From assembly GCA_021234155.1 (NCBI GenBank), contig JAJEKV010000112.1:310001-374000 (forward strand): a DNA stretch of 64,000 nucleotides, given 5' to 3'. The position numbers were made by a program, and so were the translations under genes. The DNA comes from Isoetes taiwanensis (lineage: Eukaryota; Streptophyta; Lycopodiopsida; Isoetales; Isoetaceae). The first letter of the stretch is position 1. Each line of letters starts with the position of its first letter. Positions 1-12,527 of this stretch are shown here, piece after piece. Below the pieces are notes generated by a model. It was not told the origin of the DNA, did no database searches, and was given only the letters and a program-made list of their open reading frames with translations.

Positions 1-2700
1 ATCTATAAATGCATGTAACAATTTTAGAAAAACTTCTACATGTAATATTGTGCATGTTACAATTTTTTATTATTAAATGCTTCGCTCTTGTTAGTAACAT
101 AATAAATATGCAACCTCGTCCTGATGCAAGTTCTTAGAAAAGCATAGGAGTTATGTTTGTTATAAAGACATTTCCGATGTCTCTAACTTTAATTGCTAAT
201 CACACCCAAAGAGATTGTTTCCAATCAGCACGCAAGAGTTCAACATGTAGCTTTTTCTTTTCCATGGCAAAGTTGCTTGTTAATGCAACTACAAGGCATT
301 CTCACATGTTTTGAAAAACATAAGATGCACCACTTCCCACTGTACATCGTGTTTTGAACAAATATCTAGCATTATAACAACAAAAGAGACCGAGTATATA
401 CTAGGAATTACCAATCTCTCTTGTACGAGTTCCATTTTCGGTCTTCTTTGTAACCATTGCACAAGTTTTGTAAAAGTTTGGACTTAGATATTTGCAGAAC
501 TCTATGCTCCATCAGGTTGTCCAAGACATATCAAGAATGCAACCAGACACAATCCCTCAATCGCTGATCTCCCGCGCCATAAAATTCATCCACTTTTTCA
601 CCATTCCGGTAGAAGTTTTAATGTTGGAGTGTAGCATTATGTCCTTTGTTTCTTCCTCGGACATTCATCGATGTCAAGATTAATGAATGAAGTTGATGGA
701 TGGTCATTGCTAAGATTGCAAAATGCAAAGGAAGCATTTGTTTGCGAGATATAACACCTATTCGCTCAAGCATGCATAAGCCAACATCAAAACAAAACCT
801 CTAATCACAAAATTGAAAAGAGAGGTCATACCAACATGCTCCATAGCTCATCGCTGACAACGCACAAGTTTCATCCCCGCCGAGAAATTATTCCAACAAC
901 ACAGAATTATAACAAACAATCTCTTCTCCAACCTGCCTTCTTTACCCAACTTTATTTCAATTTCACATCACCTTTACTCGCAACCAAACAACAGTAAAAT
1001 AATTTGTCAAAAATGAAGATCTGTGAGATTTTTACTCTGTGTTAGAGGCAGATATCATCATTCGATATGGTAAGCAATAAAATAATGCCTAAGACTAAGG
1101 TGCAAATTCCAACTACTCATGGATCAAGCGCTTCTAGTTCTATATATATGGGAACAAATGATGCACTGGAGCATACTAAAGATGCTACAAGTCATCAAAT
1201 TGTATATTCTAGAGACATATGTATGTTGCATTAAGCTTGGGGTAAAATATCGAGGTTACATATATGTTCTCCAAAAAGACTTTAAGAAGTTGAGCTTTCT
1301 CATTTTTCCGTAATTGTTTACCTAGAATTTTTGGGCAGTGCACTTATCGGTCGTTTTGAAGTTTATTTTCTTTGGATAAGGCCGCTAAGCTCGTGAGTCA
1401 TTGTGAGCACTAACAAGATTTCCATTTAAGTTAATAAAGAAATTGGCACTCCCGTGCCCTCTAATCCTCCTCTTGGCTCTTATTCTTACTAGGACCAGCA
1501 TCTTCGCCATCTGCAATCCACCGTAAAACTCAATTATCCCTCGAAAGCTAACTTTAGTTTGCAAGCGTGCAGGGAGGATGATGAAGAATCAAATCTTTGG
1601 GTCAAGAAAATGGGCATTCCCGTGGTCTCACAGGTCCGCTTTGACAAAGATAAAAGATGGAGCCGCAAAAGAAAAAGAAGGCATATTTAACTATAACACA
1701 AACGAAAGCTATATACCGAAAGTAATGCCCAAAGCGGATGAAACAAAAGAGAATAAACTTACTTTTGTAGGTTGGGCTTTAACTAGGCAAGGAAACATGA
1801 AACTCTTCCTTCACATGGCACAGAAGATGTGGAGCTAAGAGGAATTGATGTTGACCAAAGAAATCCTGGAGGAACCATGGCATCAGCAGGGGCCCCTCTA
1901 GTTCATTATGCAAATCTGGTCCTTGCTAAAAATCCGTCGGTCCCGCACCACGAGACCCAACAATGTTTTGCCATCGAAGTCATGGGGAGAAACCATAGAA
2001 ACCACGTAAAACAAAGAAACCCCAAAATACCCTCTTCCGACCAAATCCCCCTGTGGCCGAAGTTCCGATCCGATGCCAAGAAGGAGCCAACATAGTTTGG
2101 TGTTTAGGGATGGAGATCCTCGCGGGTCGGGCCGTTGATTTCTTCTACTGCCTTTGACTTGTTGTTAAAACTGACGGCATGGCTCCCATATTCAACCATT
2201 TCTCGCAAGATCGCCCCATTTTGAGGGAGCATCTTTCAATTGTGGCTCAGGCGCCATGAGCGCCAGGATCATTATTCTGCTACCAAATGCATGCTCCCCA
2301 TTTCGCCTTCCATCATAAACCTTGTAAATCCGAGTTCTTAGCACATTTTAACTTCCCAAATCACCAAAAATTGTTTGAATGCTCCATCAAGACTACCTCG
2401 AGAATAAAAGGCACCTGACCGCCCTAAATTTTTATCTCGGGGTCGCTTCCTTCTTCCCCTTTCTCGACGCCCAAGCAGAGAAAGAAGAACCGAAATGATT
2501 AAAGATAAGAATCCACAATGCATCCGTTTCCTCGCAAAAAGACCCCGAAATAAATGTTGAATCGCGGGTAATGAGGATATATGAACCAAGAAACACTGCT
2601 TAACATTTTAAAGCCAAGTTATCAAGGTTACAATGCTAACCTCACGATTATTCCCAAAAGATGGGCACCGCTGACAAACCTTGAGCTGCATCAAATTCAG
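1..2700. other. No gene recognised; AT-rich intergenic DNA
   Basis: Only short open frames occur, on both strands (for example 1,578-1,838 and 1,829-2,095 on plus, 2,338-2,589 on minus). None shows a family motif, splice-consistent continuation or codon pattern that I recognise. The stretch 1,830-2,300 is more GC-rich and may be old retroelement DNA, but I could not place it. Confidence 0.5.
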
Positions 2701-2711
2701 ATTTGATGATT

Positions 2712-3031
2712 TCTGGTGCGGTTCTTCTAGAGACACTGCCGGATGCTGAAGGAAGCCAATAAGTTCCCAACACATAACCCTAAAAGGGGTTATCTCGAGG
2801 CTTGCATGTCGAGAAGAATAATAATACAAGAAAATACAATAATATAATAAGAAAATATATGACATATGGGTCTAAACCATTGGAATTAGGCATCAAAATT
2901 AGTTTAAGTGTATGCGCACTCTAGATATACTAATTAGTATACCTCGTCAAATACATCCATGAAATCATATAAAAACCTTAGAAAAAAACGTACAAAAATA
3001 CAAAAGAAACCCCTGTTATAATGCTAGATAT
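2712..3031. repeat. Dispersed repeat R1, copy 1
   Basis: This segment is repeated in the same orientation at about 50,299-50,630 with only scattered substitutions and small indels. Shared landmarks are GGTGCGGTTCTTCT near the left end, GACATATGGGTCTAAACC in the middle and GTATGCGCACTCTAGATA further right. No coding capacity is visible. It directly abuts repeat R2 copy 1, so both may belong to one older element. Confidence 0.85.
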
Positions 3032-3034
3032 TGC

Positions 3035-3448
3035 ACATGTTCCACATGTTAGAGTCATTAACATGTCCATTCTATCATAGCATATCTATGACATAGCTAG
3101 AACTAGCATATCCATGTGCATAACATACTATGATCACTAAATTCTAACAATGCTAGCTCTTAACATCATCATATAAGAACTATACAAGCAAATGCTAGCC
3201 TCATGTGATAATAGAACCATGATTACATATTTCTAATGCATATAAATAATTTTCATAAAACAACCAAGTATAAAGCCCAAGAGATCGCAATATATCCATG
3301 CAATATTCATTCATATAGTGCTGAAACTATAGATACCATCAATTCTCATCGTGGCTATGTGATTCTTACATATAAGGCACTACAAGTATCGGGATGTGTC
3401 ATGCATTAACGACTAGTTTAATGGTTCACAAGAAGTGTATAGAAATGT
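3035..3448. repeat. Dispersed repeat R2, copy 1
   Basis: The segment recurs in direct orientation at about 5,005-5,434. Shared landmarks are TCTAACAATGCTAGCTCTTA, CATGTGATAATAGAA and CATCGTGGCTATG. The copies differ by point changes and small indels, including an extra 11 or so bases near the left end of copy 2. No coding capacity is visible. Confidence 0.85.
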
Positions 3449-5004
3449 ATCTACTAGTTAAAATGGTGATAGCAATTTGCTTTAAGGTAGAAATATACAT
3501 AAAATTTATTAAACATGCACTTACTCATTATGCACAAAATATTCAAGCAAGAAGTTTTGTCAAAAAATTTTGGGTATAAAAGACTCAAAGCAAAGAAAAT
3601 TTATATTTTAAGTGTATGATACTCTCAAAAAGAATTCTACCAACCAACAAAAATTCTCCTCTATTGGGAAGATATATATTAGAAATACAAGAAATCTATC
3701 ATAGGGCCTCCGCAAACATTTCTTTGGTACTAAACCTGTGAGGTTGGGCTCACTCTATCCAACAATTGACAATACAATTAACTCCAACCTTTGATAATAT
3801 GACTGCTTCATGATGGATTTGTATTTGTTTAGAAGATTTAAGACACTCGGTGTTAAAGATACCTCAGAGAGTGGAGCCAAGAAGACTGCATGTATTGTAA
3901 GAGGAAATATGCACTTTTAAGTTTTTTATGTGTTCATAGTGACTTAAATTTTACCTTTCTATCCATCTATCTACCTTTCTAGTCTACATTTCTAGTGTTT
4001 GCCTTCCTCATCACCCTGCTTATGCAGATATGTTTTGGTAATATCGCCATCCTCATCATGATGCCTCTGGTACAAACTTGCATACTTTTTTTGCAGCATG
4101 TACTTATTTGACGCAATGCATGAAACTGTTGTGTTGACAGCCTATATTGATTAGCAAAGAAAGGGAAGCGTTAATTAACCCTTCCCAAAATATGGATACC
4201 ACTTAATTATTATCATGAACAATAAGCAAAAATCGTTGTTCTCTATAGCGTAGCTGCCACATGTGACATCATTATATATTGCATTGTTTTTGCAACCAAG
4301 ACACAATGTTTCGTCAACCATCTATTTTATAGTAGCATCTATGTTGATAAACAGTTTTGAATCTTTAAATTTGCATCCATGAATTCATAAATGGCTGTGT
4401 AATAGTTTACCGATAAATGGAAAATTCTTTATCCTTCAAAAAAAAAAATAAAAAAAAAATTCATAAATGGCAAAAAATGACAATAATTACCCTAGTTTAA
4501 AAAGAACTTAAAAATCATTGACTGCCACATTAATTTGGCATTAGAGCCATAGTTCATTTCGTCCTCATACACAACAACTTACTGCAAGGAAGTCCCAATG
4601 TGTGAAACCACATGTTATCAACATTCCATACAAAAACATATATGTTAGCAAGGAGACAAGGATTGCATTATTAGAATATTAATATCGTAGTATTATCAAT
4701 GCATCAACATAATTTATACATCCACGTGTCATAACCAAATTATATAACTACGAAAAGCATGAGATAACCATAACCATGTTGTGCAACTCTGGTTCATAAA
4801 ATCTACCCAGGATGATCAGGCCCTGTAACTGGTATCATGTAGGGTTAAGCCTCATGTTACACACCCTCATAGCCCGTGATTTAGTGCTAAGGGACACTTC
4901 CAAGCTTGTAATGCGACAAGGGACCCTCGTTGGGATGACAATGGCCGATGTCAAGAATAAGCTGGCCCGGAGGGCATGCACACTGCACCAACCAAAGACA
5001 AAGC
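3449..5004. other. No gene recognised between the R2 copies
   Basis: AT-rich DNA with short open frames only. At 4,379-4,478 two copies of ATTCATAAATGGC flank an A-rich run, which resembles the short duplication and poly(A) tail of a small retroposed insertion. Nothing else is interpretable. Confidence 0.4.
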
Positions 5005-5434
5005 ACATGTCCCACATATCAGTGTCATTAACGTGTCCATGATATTATAGCATATCCTTGACATAGCCAGAACTACCATATCCATGTGCATAACCATGCA
5101 ATTACGTACTATGATCAATAAATTCTAACAATGCTAGCTCTTAACATCATCATATAAGAACTATACAAGCACATGCTAGTCTCATGTGATAATAGAATTA
5201 TGATTACATATTTCTAATGTGCAAGTATAATTTTCATGAAACAATCAAGTACAAAATCCGAGAGACCACAACATATCCATGCAATATTCATTCATGTAGT
5301 ACTGGAACTATAGATACCATCAATTTCCATCGTGGCTATGCGATTCTTGCATACAAGGCACTACAAGTACTAGGATGTGTCATCTATGCATTAACATGAC
5401 TAGTTTAATGGTTCACAAGGAGTATATAGAAATA
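5005..5434. repeat. Dispersed repeat R2, copy 2
   Basis: Direct repeat of 3,035-3,448 (see that entry). The short open frame at 5,217-5,399 lies inside it and is not conserved between the copies, so it is not treated as a gene. Confidence 0.85.
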
Positions 5435-5999
5435 GTAGCCCCAAGGAAAAGGAAAGCTCATCTTAGGATGCTATGATAGCGAATGCATTAGCTATTATTT
5501 TACATGGTAGATCATTACATTCCATAAGGAATGCAACGTCTCATATTAGTGATATTAGTGCGTTAATCGAATCTATAACATGTTCCATTTTTATTGATCC
5601 CTTTCCTATTTTACCTACAATGGCTCAATGCGCATATCCTTAGAATTCCGTATAAGCTTCTCAAAGCTCTTCTCCCCGTATAGAAGTAGCATTCCACATG
5701 ACTATGTCATATGATTTCCTTCTGATTTGTTTTTTATGTAGCCAAGCTAAAACTAGACAAGTAATTAACAACCAATCTGGTTCATTTTCTTATCCATCAC
5801 TGAATCTTCAGTCAATCACCATCAATACCAGGTGAGTTAATCCAAAAGCATCGCAATACAATTCAAGAACATCACCCAGGCAATTCACCTGAGAACCACT
5901 TCAAGAATAGTCTCGTGGCACCTTCCAACTGTAAGACTAAATGCTAACATAAATGGGCCTGATGATTGCGGTAATTTTGACTATCCATTTGGAAAAAAT

Positions 6000-7720
6000 G
6001 TTTAAATCGCAAGTATACAATGCTACAAAGGACCATCTTGTATGAAATAGATCTTGTGTATCTTAAGCAGTATCTTCATCAACACTTTTCTTCATTCTTT
6101 GCACGACGTCCATTGCCCTTTCAAGAGGGCATGCAATCAGCTGTGTTGATTACGGCGCGTCCCATTATTTCTAAAGAGCAGAGGTTGCTTCTTGAGTCTA
6201 ATATTGTGAAGGAGGATTTAAAAGGAGCCATGGCTCTCTTAGAAAAGGACAAATGCCCTGGTCTAGATGGCTTTCCTATTGAGTTCTTTCAGAAGTCCTG
6301 GGACTAATTGGAGGATGATGTATGATGTCTTCTGTGAGTTTTCGAGATTTAGGTGCTTTGATAAGATTTTGAACACAGGTTGCATCTCCCTCATTCCAAG
6401 GAGCAAGGAACCCAAGACTATTTCTGACTGGCAACCTATTACATTGCTTTCCTCTGTATACATCTTTGCTAAGACATTGGTAAAAAAAGTTAGAGACATT
6501 TTGGCTGACTCTATCTCGTCAACACAATTTGGCTTTCTCCCTTGTCGATGTATTCTCAATACCATGGCTGCTGCATACGAGGGAATATATTGGGCCCGGT
6601 TACAGGGTCATAGAGCGGTGTATCATAAGCTTGATTTTGCTAAAGCTTACGATAGTGCTGAGTGGGGATTCTTGGAGAAGTGCCTTCTTGCTCTTGGATT
6701 TGGGAAATCATTTACAAGAAATGTCATGAAGCTTCATACATCAGCAAGGTCTACTGTACCTTTTCAAGGCGAACCATATGATATTCTTGTAGTGGGTAGA
6801 AGAATTCGGCAAGATTGCCCCTTAGCACCCTTGCTCTTCACAATTGTGGTAGAAGTATTATCTTAGCTTTTCTCTGTGGCTACCCAGGATGGCATCATTC
6901 AAGGTCTACCAATGGACGATGGTTCTCAAGGGGTATGTAATCAATATGCTGATGATACATTTTCTTTCCTTCGAGGCTGAAAATCTTCATAATGCTAAGC
7001 TATTGTTAGATACATTCTCCTTAGCATCAGGAGTTCTTGTGGATTGGCAAAAGTGTACTGCTTTGTGGACATTAGACAGTCCCATTCCTCCCTGTATTTT
7101 GGACTATCCATAGAACATTCTTCTGCATGGCAGGCAATACCACAAAGTTGCTTGGTATCCCTGCCGGAATTCACGTCTCCACTTCAGATGCTAGGGATGA
7201 AATTATTACAGGGTTGCAAAAGCACTTATTTTGGTGGAATACATCCAAACTATCCATGCCTAAAAGAATCACTTGTGTGAGCGGCTTTAGTAGGCGTGGT
7301 CTTGGTTGTTAACCCTATTTGGCACGTCTCGATCTAGTCAGCAAGTTCTGCTCGCTATCTATCCTGATGCATGGTAGAAATGGCGACAACGAGCTTTTCA
7401 TGTTGTGTGTGGCTGGCTTTTATGGTCGATCTGGAGGAGAAGGAGACTATTTATCTTTAAGGGCATGGATACTGCAGATGAGATTCTTCTTCAATGGACA
7501 CATAATAAAATTGTTATGGCTTATAATTGTTCTTCTCTTGATCAAGAGAAGAAAGTACTGATTTGGCATACTTACCTTCAGATTCATTCTTATCCATAGA
7601 GAGGTGGTTGTGCTCAGCTGGATCAGTTTGTCCACTGGGGTTATAATCCTATCTTTGCATTTTATGTTGTTATAATTTTGATTGGTAAATAAAGCTTGTC
7701 GTCCTTAAAAAAAAAAAAAT
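6000..7720 (+). mobile_element. Degenerate L1-type LINE fragment with reverse transcriptase
   Basis: The plus-strand pieces together give the order expected for a plant L1 reverse transcriptase. KDKCPGLDGFPIEFFQ lies near 6,250-6,295, LITLL-like pre-palm sequence near 6,430, LDFAKAYDSAEW (motif A) near 6,630, GRRIRQDCPLAPLLF (motif B) near 6,800-6,840 and YADD (motif C) near 6,950. Stops and frameshifts separate the pieces, for example after 6,304 and at 6,866, so no functional protein is made. The endonuclease half is missing, so the copy is 5'-truncated. A run of 13 A near 7,708-7,720 marks the 3' end. No target-site duplication was found. Confidence 0.85.
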
Positions 7721-8250
7721 GTTGTATGAAATATTTATGACAGTTTATGCTTGATAAAAAACATTGCAGCTTTGCAAATGGGTTTCTAGGGCTATAAAAT
7801 TTAATTGTATTTATGTGGATTTTTTTGTTCTTGTAAAATTGGACTTTGTCTTGCCGTTTTTGCCTTGGATTGGACACGTCCTGCTCCTATTCATATCAAG
7901 ACAAAGGAGTTCATAGTTTTCCTCCTATTCATCTCATAAAATTTCGATCCCTGCTTAGAGACGATTCAGATGAGACAATCGCGAAAGAGCAGTCCTGTTA
8001 TACTCCGTGCCAATTTGTGATGGTCAGTGATGGTGGGCATAAAAGGGCAAGGCATTTTACACGATGGTAATTGCTGCAATGGTGCATGTGAACCCAACCT
8101 TATGGGTTATGGCCCACGCCTATGCACAAAAAGCCACATTATTATATCCGTATAAAATATTTGGACAGTATAATAAATATTTGGACATTATATGTCGAGT
8201 CATGCATTGGCCCTTTTTAGATACGTGGCACTAGATTATTGGCGAGGAAG
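7721..8250. other. Intergenic DNA upstream of the FPS gene
   Basis: No gene is recognised. Around 8,150-8,200 the sequence AATATTTGGACA occurs twice. The stretch presumably contains the FPS promoter, but no diagnostic element can be assigned with confidence. Confidence 0.35.
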
Positions 8251-8299
8251 TCCCGTTCAAAGATTCTAACGTGGGTGCCTGCGATTCGTTAAAATCAGG

Positions 8300-8559
8300 A
8301 AAAGAGCCCTTTTATTAACGGGAGATGTCTCCGCTTATGTTGATTTGAAGATCGTAGATTTGCTCCGCCTCGGGTCTGCATTGCTTCCCAGGTTTGTTTT
8401 TTCCTTCTTCATTATGCCGGATTTAGCTCTGTTTCACTTTTTAGCCCGCTTTGTATTGCCATCAATGTCTGCTTTTGCTAATTCTTAGGACAGGTTCCAT
8501 AAATTTATTTTGCTAAGTATTACGGATTCGTATTTTCACCAACAGAAAGGCTCGTAGTC
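8300..8559 (+). promoter_or_regulatory. FPS 5' leader with a likely 5'-UTR intron
   Basis: A leader exon probably ends at 8,391, where CCCAG is followed by GTTTGT, and resumes at 8,546 after a pyrimidine-rich stretch ending in AACAG. That would remove a roughly 154-bp intron and leave 14 bases before the ATG at 8,560. The leader start is not defined. The splice sites are seen in the sequence; their use is inferred. Confidence 0.45.
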
Positions 8560-10879
8560 ATGGCCTCTGCTTCAGTGCTCTCTGATTGCGCAGGTATGTC
8601 TTCTACATTAAATAGTGGATCCCCGATCTGGATTTACCCAACCGTGATTTGTTTCCTTGATATTGATTTATGTTTTCGGGAGTCATAGTCCCCTGTCAGG
8701 TTAACGGCTCAGTCAAGAAGGATCAATCTGCTGCAAGAAAGGAAGCGTTTCTAGAAGTTTATAAACAGCTCAAAGAAGAGCTGCTGTCAGACTCTGCGTT
8801 GTTTTCCTATACAGCCGATTCTAGAGAATGGGTGGAAAAGGTTTACTTTTGTTATTGACACAATGCATTGCTTGATGGTACAAATTTTGAAGGTTTTTCC
8901 TTGGTTACGTGGTTGCAGATGCTTGACTACAATGTGCCAAAAGGTATAACCCGATTCCGTGGATGTCTTTGATTGTCGATATTACCATATTTGCAGATTA
9001 TTTATATCTTTTTCATCAATGTTTATAAGCTGACATCGTCCAAAGGCAAGTTAAACAGGGGCCTTTCTGTAGTCGATAGCTTGGTGCTTTTAAAACGTGG
9101 AAATGAGATATCCAAGGATGAAGTGTTGCTTGCATCAATTCTCGGATGGTGCATCGAATGGGTAATTTTAAGTTGCTTTTTAATTTCTTTATTCCTTCAG
9201 AGCTGATGATGTGATATTTTGCAGATGCAAGCTTACTTCCTTGTTCTGGATGATATCATGGACAATTCAATCACACGTCGAGGGCAGCCTTGTTGGTTTA
9301 GGGTCCCAAAGGTATTCCAATAAAACTTGCACTGGCTAAAATCAGGGATTCATAAAATTGCAAACCAGCAATCTCATGGCAGTATGCATTATCAAACAGG
9401 TTGGTATGATTGCAGTAAATGATGGTATAATGCTACGGAACCAGTTTATTCAGATATTAAGAACACACTTTTCCAGCAAGCCATACTATAATGAACTGTT
9501 AGAACTCTTCAATGAAGTAAGTAACCAGACTTGCATGGAAGTTATTTCTTTTTCCTTTTGGAGTTAGTTTCCTAACTTTAGGTTGCAATTTCTTGCTGTA
9601 GGTGGAGTACCAAACAGCACTTGGGCAGACATTGGATGTAATTCTTACACCAGCAGGAGAAGTTGACCTGGATAAATATGTACCAGAAACGTAAGTAAAA
9701 CTGAAATTATTTATGCTAATCGGTACCTCCTTAGTTATGGTATGATAAGAGCTCCTTTTTGTGCTTAAATTTTGCAGTCATCTCAGGATTGTAAAATATA
9801 AAACTGCATATTACTCGTTTTATTTACCTGTAAGTACATCTTTAAATATACGTCCTCTTTCAATGTTTAGTTTCACATTAATGTTTGAGTCCTGAACTGC
9901 CAGGTCGCTTGTGCACTTCACTTGGCTGGAGAGAAGAGTTCAGAAGTATTTGAATCCGCAAAAGCTATTCTTGTGGATATGGGAACCTACTTTCAAGTTC
10001 AAGTAGGCCCTTCCTTAAATTTACAGTAACCATCTACTAGGCTAACAATCTCACATGACCATTCTCAAAATTGCATATAAGATATAAACTGTATTTTCAT
10101 GTTTCCCTTTGCTCTTCCTAAAAAAAGCATCTTCGTCTTCACTTCTGAAAGTGAGCTTATGTTTCACTTAGTACATCTTGTTTTAATTCCTGCAATCACA
10201 TACAGGACGACTACCTGGACTGCTTTGGTACTCCAGAGCTTATTGGAAAGGTGAGTAGATCAGTCTTCTATGTGTATGCTTCATCATGGAGGTTTTGACG
10301 TGCATTGACCTAAATCTTGTCATTTTTAGGTTGGAACTGACATCGAGGATGCAAAATGCTCGTGGTTAATCGTCCAAGCTTTACAACGTGCAAACGAAGA
10401 ACAAAAAGAAATTCTCAAGGTAGAGTTAATTGCTTATTTGATGGTCACAGAAATGTCATAACTATTGGGCTGTTGACAGGCGCATTATGGAAAAGAACAC
10501 CCCTCACATGTTTTGAAGGTTAAAGAGATCTACCATCAGCTGAATGTTCAGGTCTGTTTTCTATCCATTGGCATAAAGAATTAGCTTTTCTGCTTTTATG
10601 TGGAAAGGGTGTTCTTTTAAGTTGCAATACCCTCTGTGAAAAAGTCTTCACTCATTGTTTGACAGAAAATATTTGAGGACTATGAGCAAGAAAGTTATAC
10701 AAAGCTTGTGTCTTCTATCGAGAAGCAAGAACATCCAGCGTTGCAGGTCTCATCTTTGCGCCATCAAACTTGGAGATTATATTATAATGAATTCAAATAA
10801 AAGATAACTAATTTAGCATCTATCATTGCAGGAAGTTCTGAAATCATTTCTGTTGAAGATCTATAGGCGACAAAAATAA
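8560..10879 (+). CDS. FPS: Farnesyl diphosphate synthase, complete 14-exon gene
   Basis: It condenses dimethylallyl and isopentenyl diphosphate through geranyl to farnesyl diphosphate, the precursor of sterols, sesquiterpenes and prenyl groups. Exons: 8560-8593, 8713-8840, 8919-8943, 9046-9161, 9225-9311, 9400-9516, 9602-9690, 9778-9829, 9904-10002, 10206-10250, 10330-10419, 10480-10551, 10666-10746, 10832-10879. All junctions are GT-AG and all phases agree, giving 360 residues. The first aspartate-rich motif is [17 protein letters not shown] and the second is [11 protein letters not shown]. Tyr and Phe sit at -5 and -4 before the first motif, as in eukaryotic FPP synthases that stop at C15. 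The protein ends KIYRRQK, the usual plant C-terminus. It is about 18 residues longer than a typical 342-residue plant enzyme, mostly at the N-terminus, and that extension is not a convincing transit peptide. The exon 2 acceptor at 8713 was chosen because the one at 8700 breaks the frame. Confidence 0.97.
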
Positions 10880-11940
10880 AGGGGACATGTGCAGTTGCTT
10901 AAACCTCTGCTTCAATCTAATTATTTATTGCCAGGAATATCAGTGGGGAATACACGCTGAGAATTCTCTGGCCTAATTTCTCAGGTCCATGCTTCAAGTG
11001 GTTCTTATGCATTGATGTCTTCATGATCTCTTTGGTTTGGGGGTGTTATATTTCTCTTGCAAGCCACAAACTAGCAGAGTTTGAGTACAACAGTTGTATC
11101 CTTTGTGGTTTCCTTGGATGTGTTAGATGATTCTCTTTACTATTCAATCTAAGACCAATTCTTGCACATACTTAGGCTATGCTTGTGGTTGCTGCTTGTC
11201 TCATCTCTCAGCTTATTCTAAGGAAACTTTTACAGGGATTGTCTTTAGTGCAACTCCAAAGATATAGAAACAAATCAGATTCAAACGATGCACGGGATGA
11301 TGGGAATGTGTAGGGGTGCTACATTTTTGAGGAATAGGGAAGGACAACGAGGGAGATAATTTTGGGTTTGCTTCACAAAGAAGAATTATAATTTGAATGA
11401 ATGCTGGAGGAGTTGAAAAGGTACATTACACTTGTAGCAGGAAGGGCACACTTGTAGCAGGAAGGAAAGAGAAAAGTTTGGAGTCCCAGATATTGTGCAA
11501 TGGCATATGATGAGTTATGGTAGAGATAGCAAAACTTATTGCTAGAATAAGATGTGTTAATAGGGAAGTATCTAGTATCAAGGCGAACAAGATGCTTAAA
11601 GCCCAGGACTTCTCAGCAAAGTAGATGCTAATAAAGTTTGCAGCAAAGCAAGTTCTAGTGCATGACAGGAATTTTTTAGACACAGAAGCGTCCAAATTGG
11701 GCATAATAGGCTTGCCTAATCTACCTTTTAGAATGTGTTTTCAATAGCAATATGCGGATGCTATCTTTCAGCAGTGGAAAATGTGCACGTTATGTAGTAA
11801 AATGAGCACATAAATCATTGACATCAGCACGTATTTTGTTCACTAGGCCTACAAACATTTTCAGTTATCCACAAAAAACTGAAAATACACTTTCCATTAG
11901 AGCGGGGTCACATGAAGGGGTCAACATCTAGCGTTAGACG
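10880..11940. other. FPS 3' flank and unassigned DNA
   Basis: The first few hundred bases are presumably the FPS 3' UTR; no single polyadenylation signal stands out. From about 11,390 to 11,750 the plus strand has short open pieces interrupted by stops that resemble old transposon coding DNA, but no motif could be named. ACACTTGTAGCAGGAAGG is tandemly repeated near 11,428-11,464. Confidence 0.35.
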
Positions 11941-12040
11941 TCAATGACTCAAAATAGAGGGGTCTTATGTAGGTCTTTGACACGAGTGAGTCAATGACTC
12001 AAAATAGAGGGGTCTTATGTAGGTCTTTGACACGAATGGA
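11941..12040. repeat. Tandem duplication, 50-bp unit
   Basis: The 50-bp unit at 11,941-11,990 is repeated almost exactly at 11,991-12,040. Both start TCAATGACTCAAAATAGAGG and end in GACACGA with one or two differences at the end. Confidence 0.9.
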
Positions 12041-12527
12041 TTCATGTTGACATCGATCCATTACATGGCCTTTCCTCTCGGTTGAACGGATTCATATCAA
12101 CATGAATCTCTTGGATCTCAGCGCGTGCCAGATCTCAGGGGCACTTGGCATCAATCCAAAAATTAGTGGGAAGAAGAGAGCTCCACTGCCTTTGATTTTC
12201 ATGTGACCTTATCAAAATTTAAGCCTTCGTGTCTGACATGAAGGGGTCCCTGTTCACATCTTCATGTGACCAACCCCGTCCACCCTCTCTCCCCCTCCAA
12301 AAAAAAGCAAATACCAAGTCGCGCAGCAATGGCTTCCAGCCGTGCCTTGTGTCTATGCTATGACCACCTTGGGCAGATCGGCCACACATCTTCCAAATGA
12401 AATCGACCATTCAAATGAATTGGGGAGAATTGGTGCATGAACTCTTACTAATCTCATGGAGAGGCCTTCCTAGTGGAGGTTTTCAACATCACAACTTTGA
12501 TGGTGCTTACTCGTTCAAACAGGATCC

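Noticed and set aside
8700-8712. FPS exon 2 starting at 8,700 after CCTGTCAG
   Set aside because: With exon 1 ending at 8,593 this acceptor puts a stop directly into frame; the acceptor at 8,713 restores it and gives a continuous protein.
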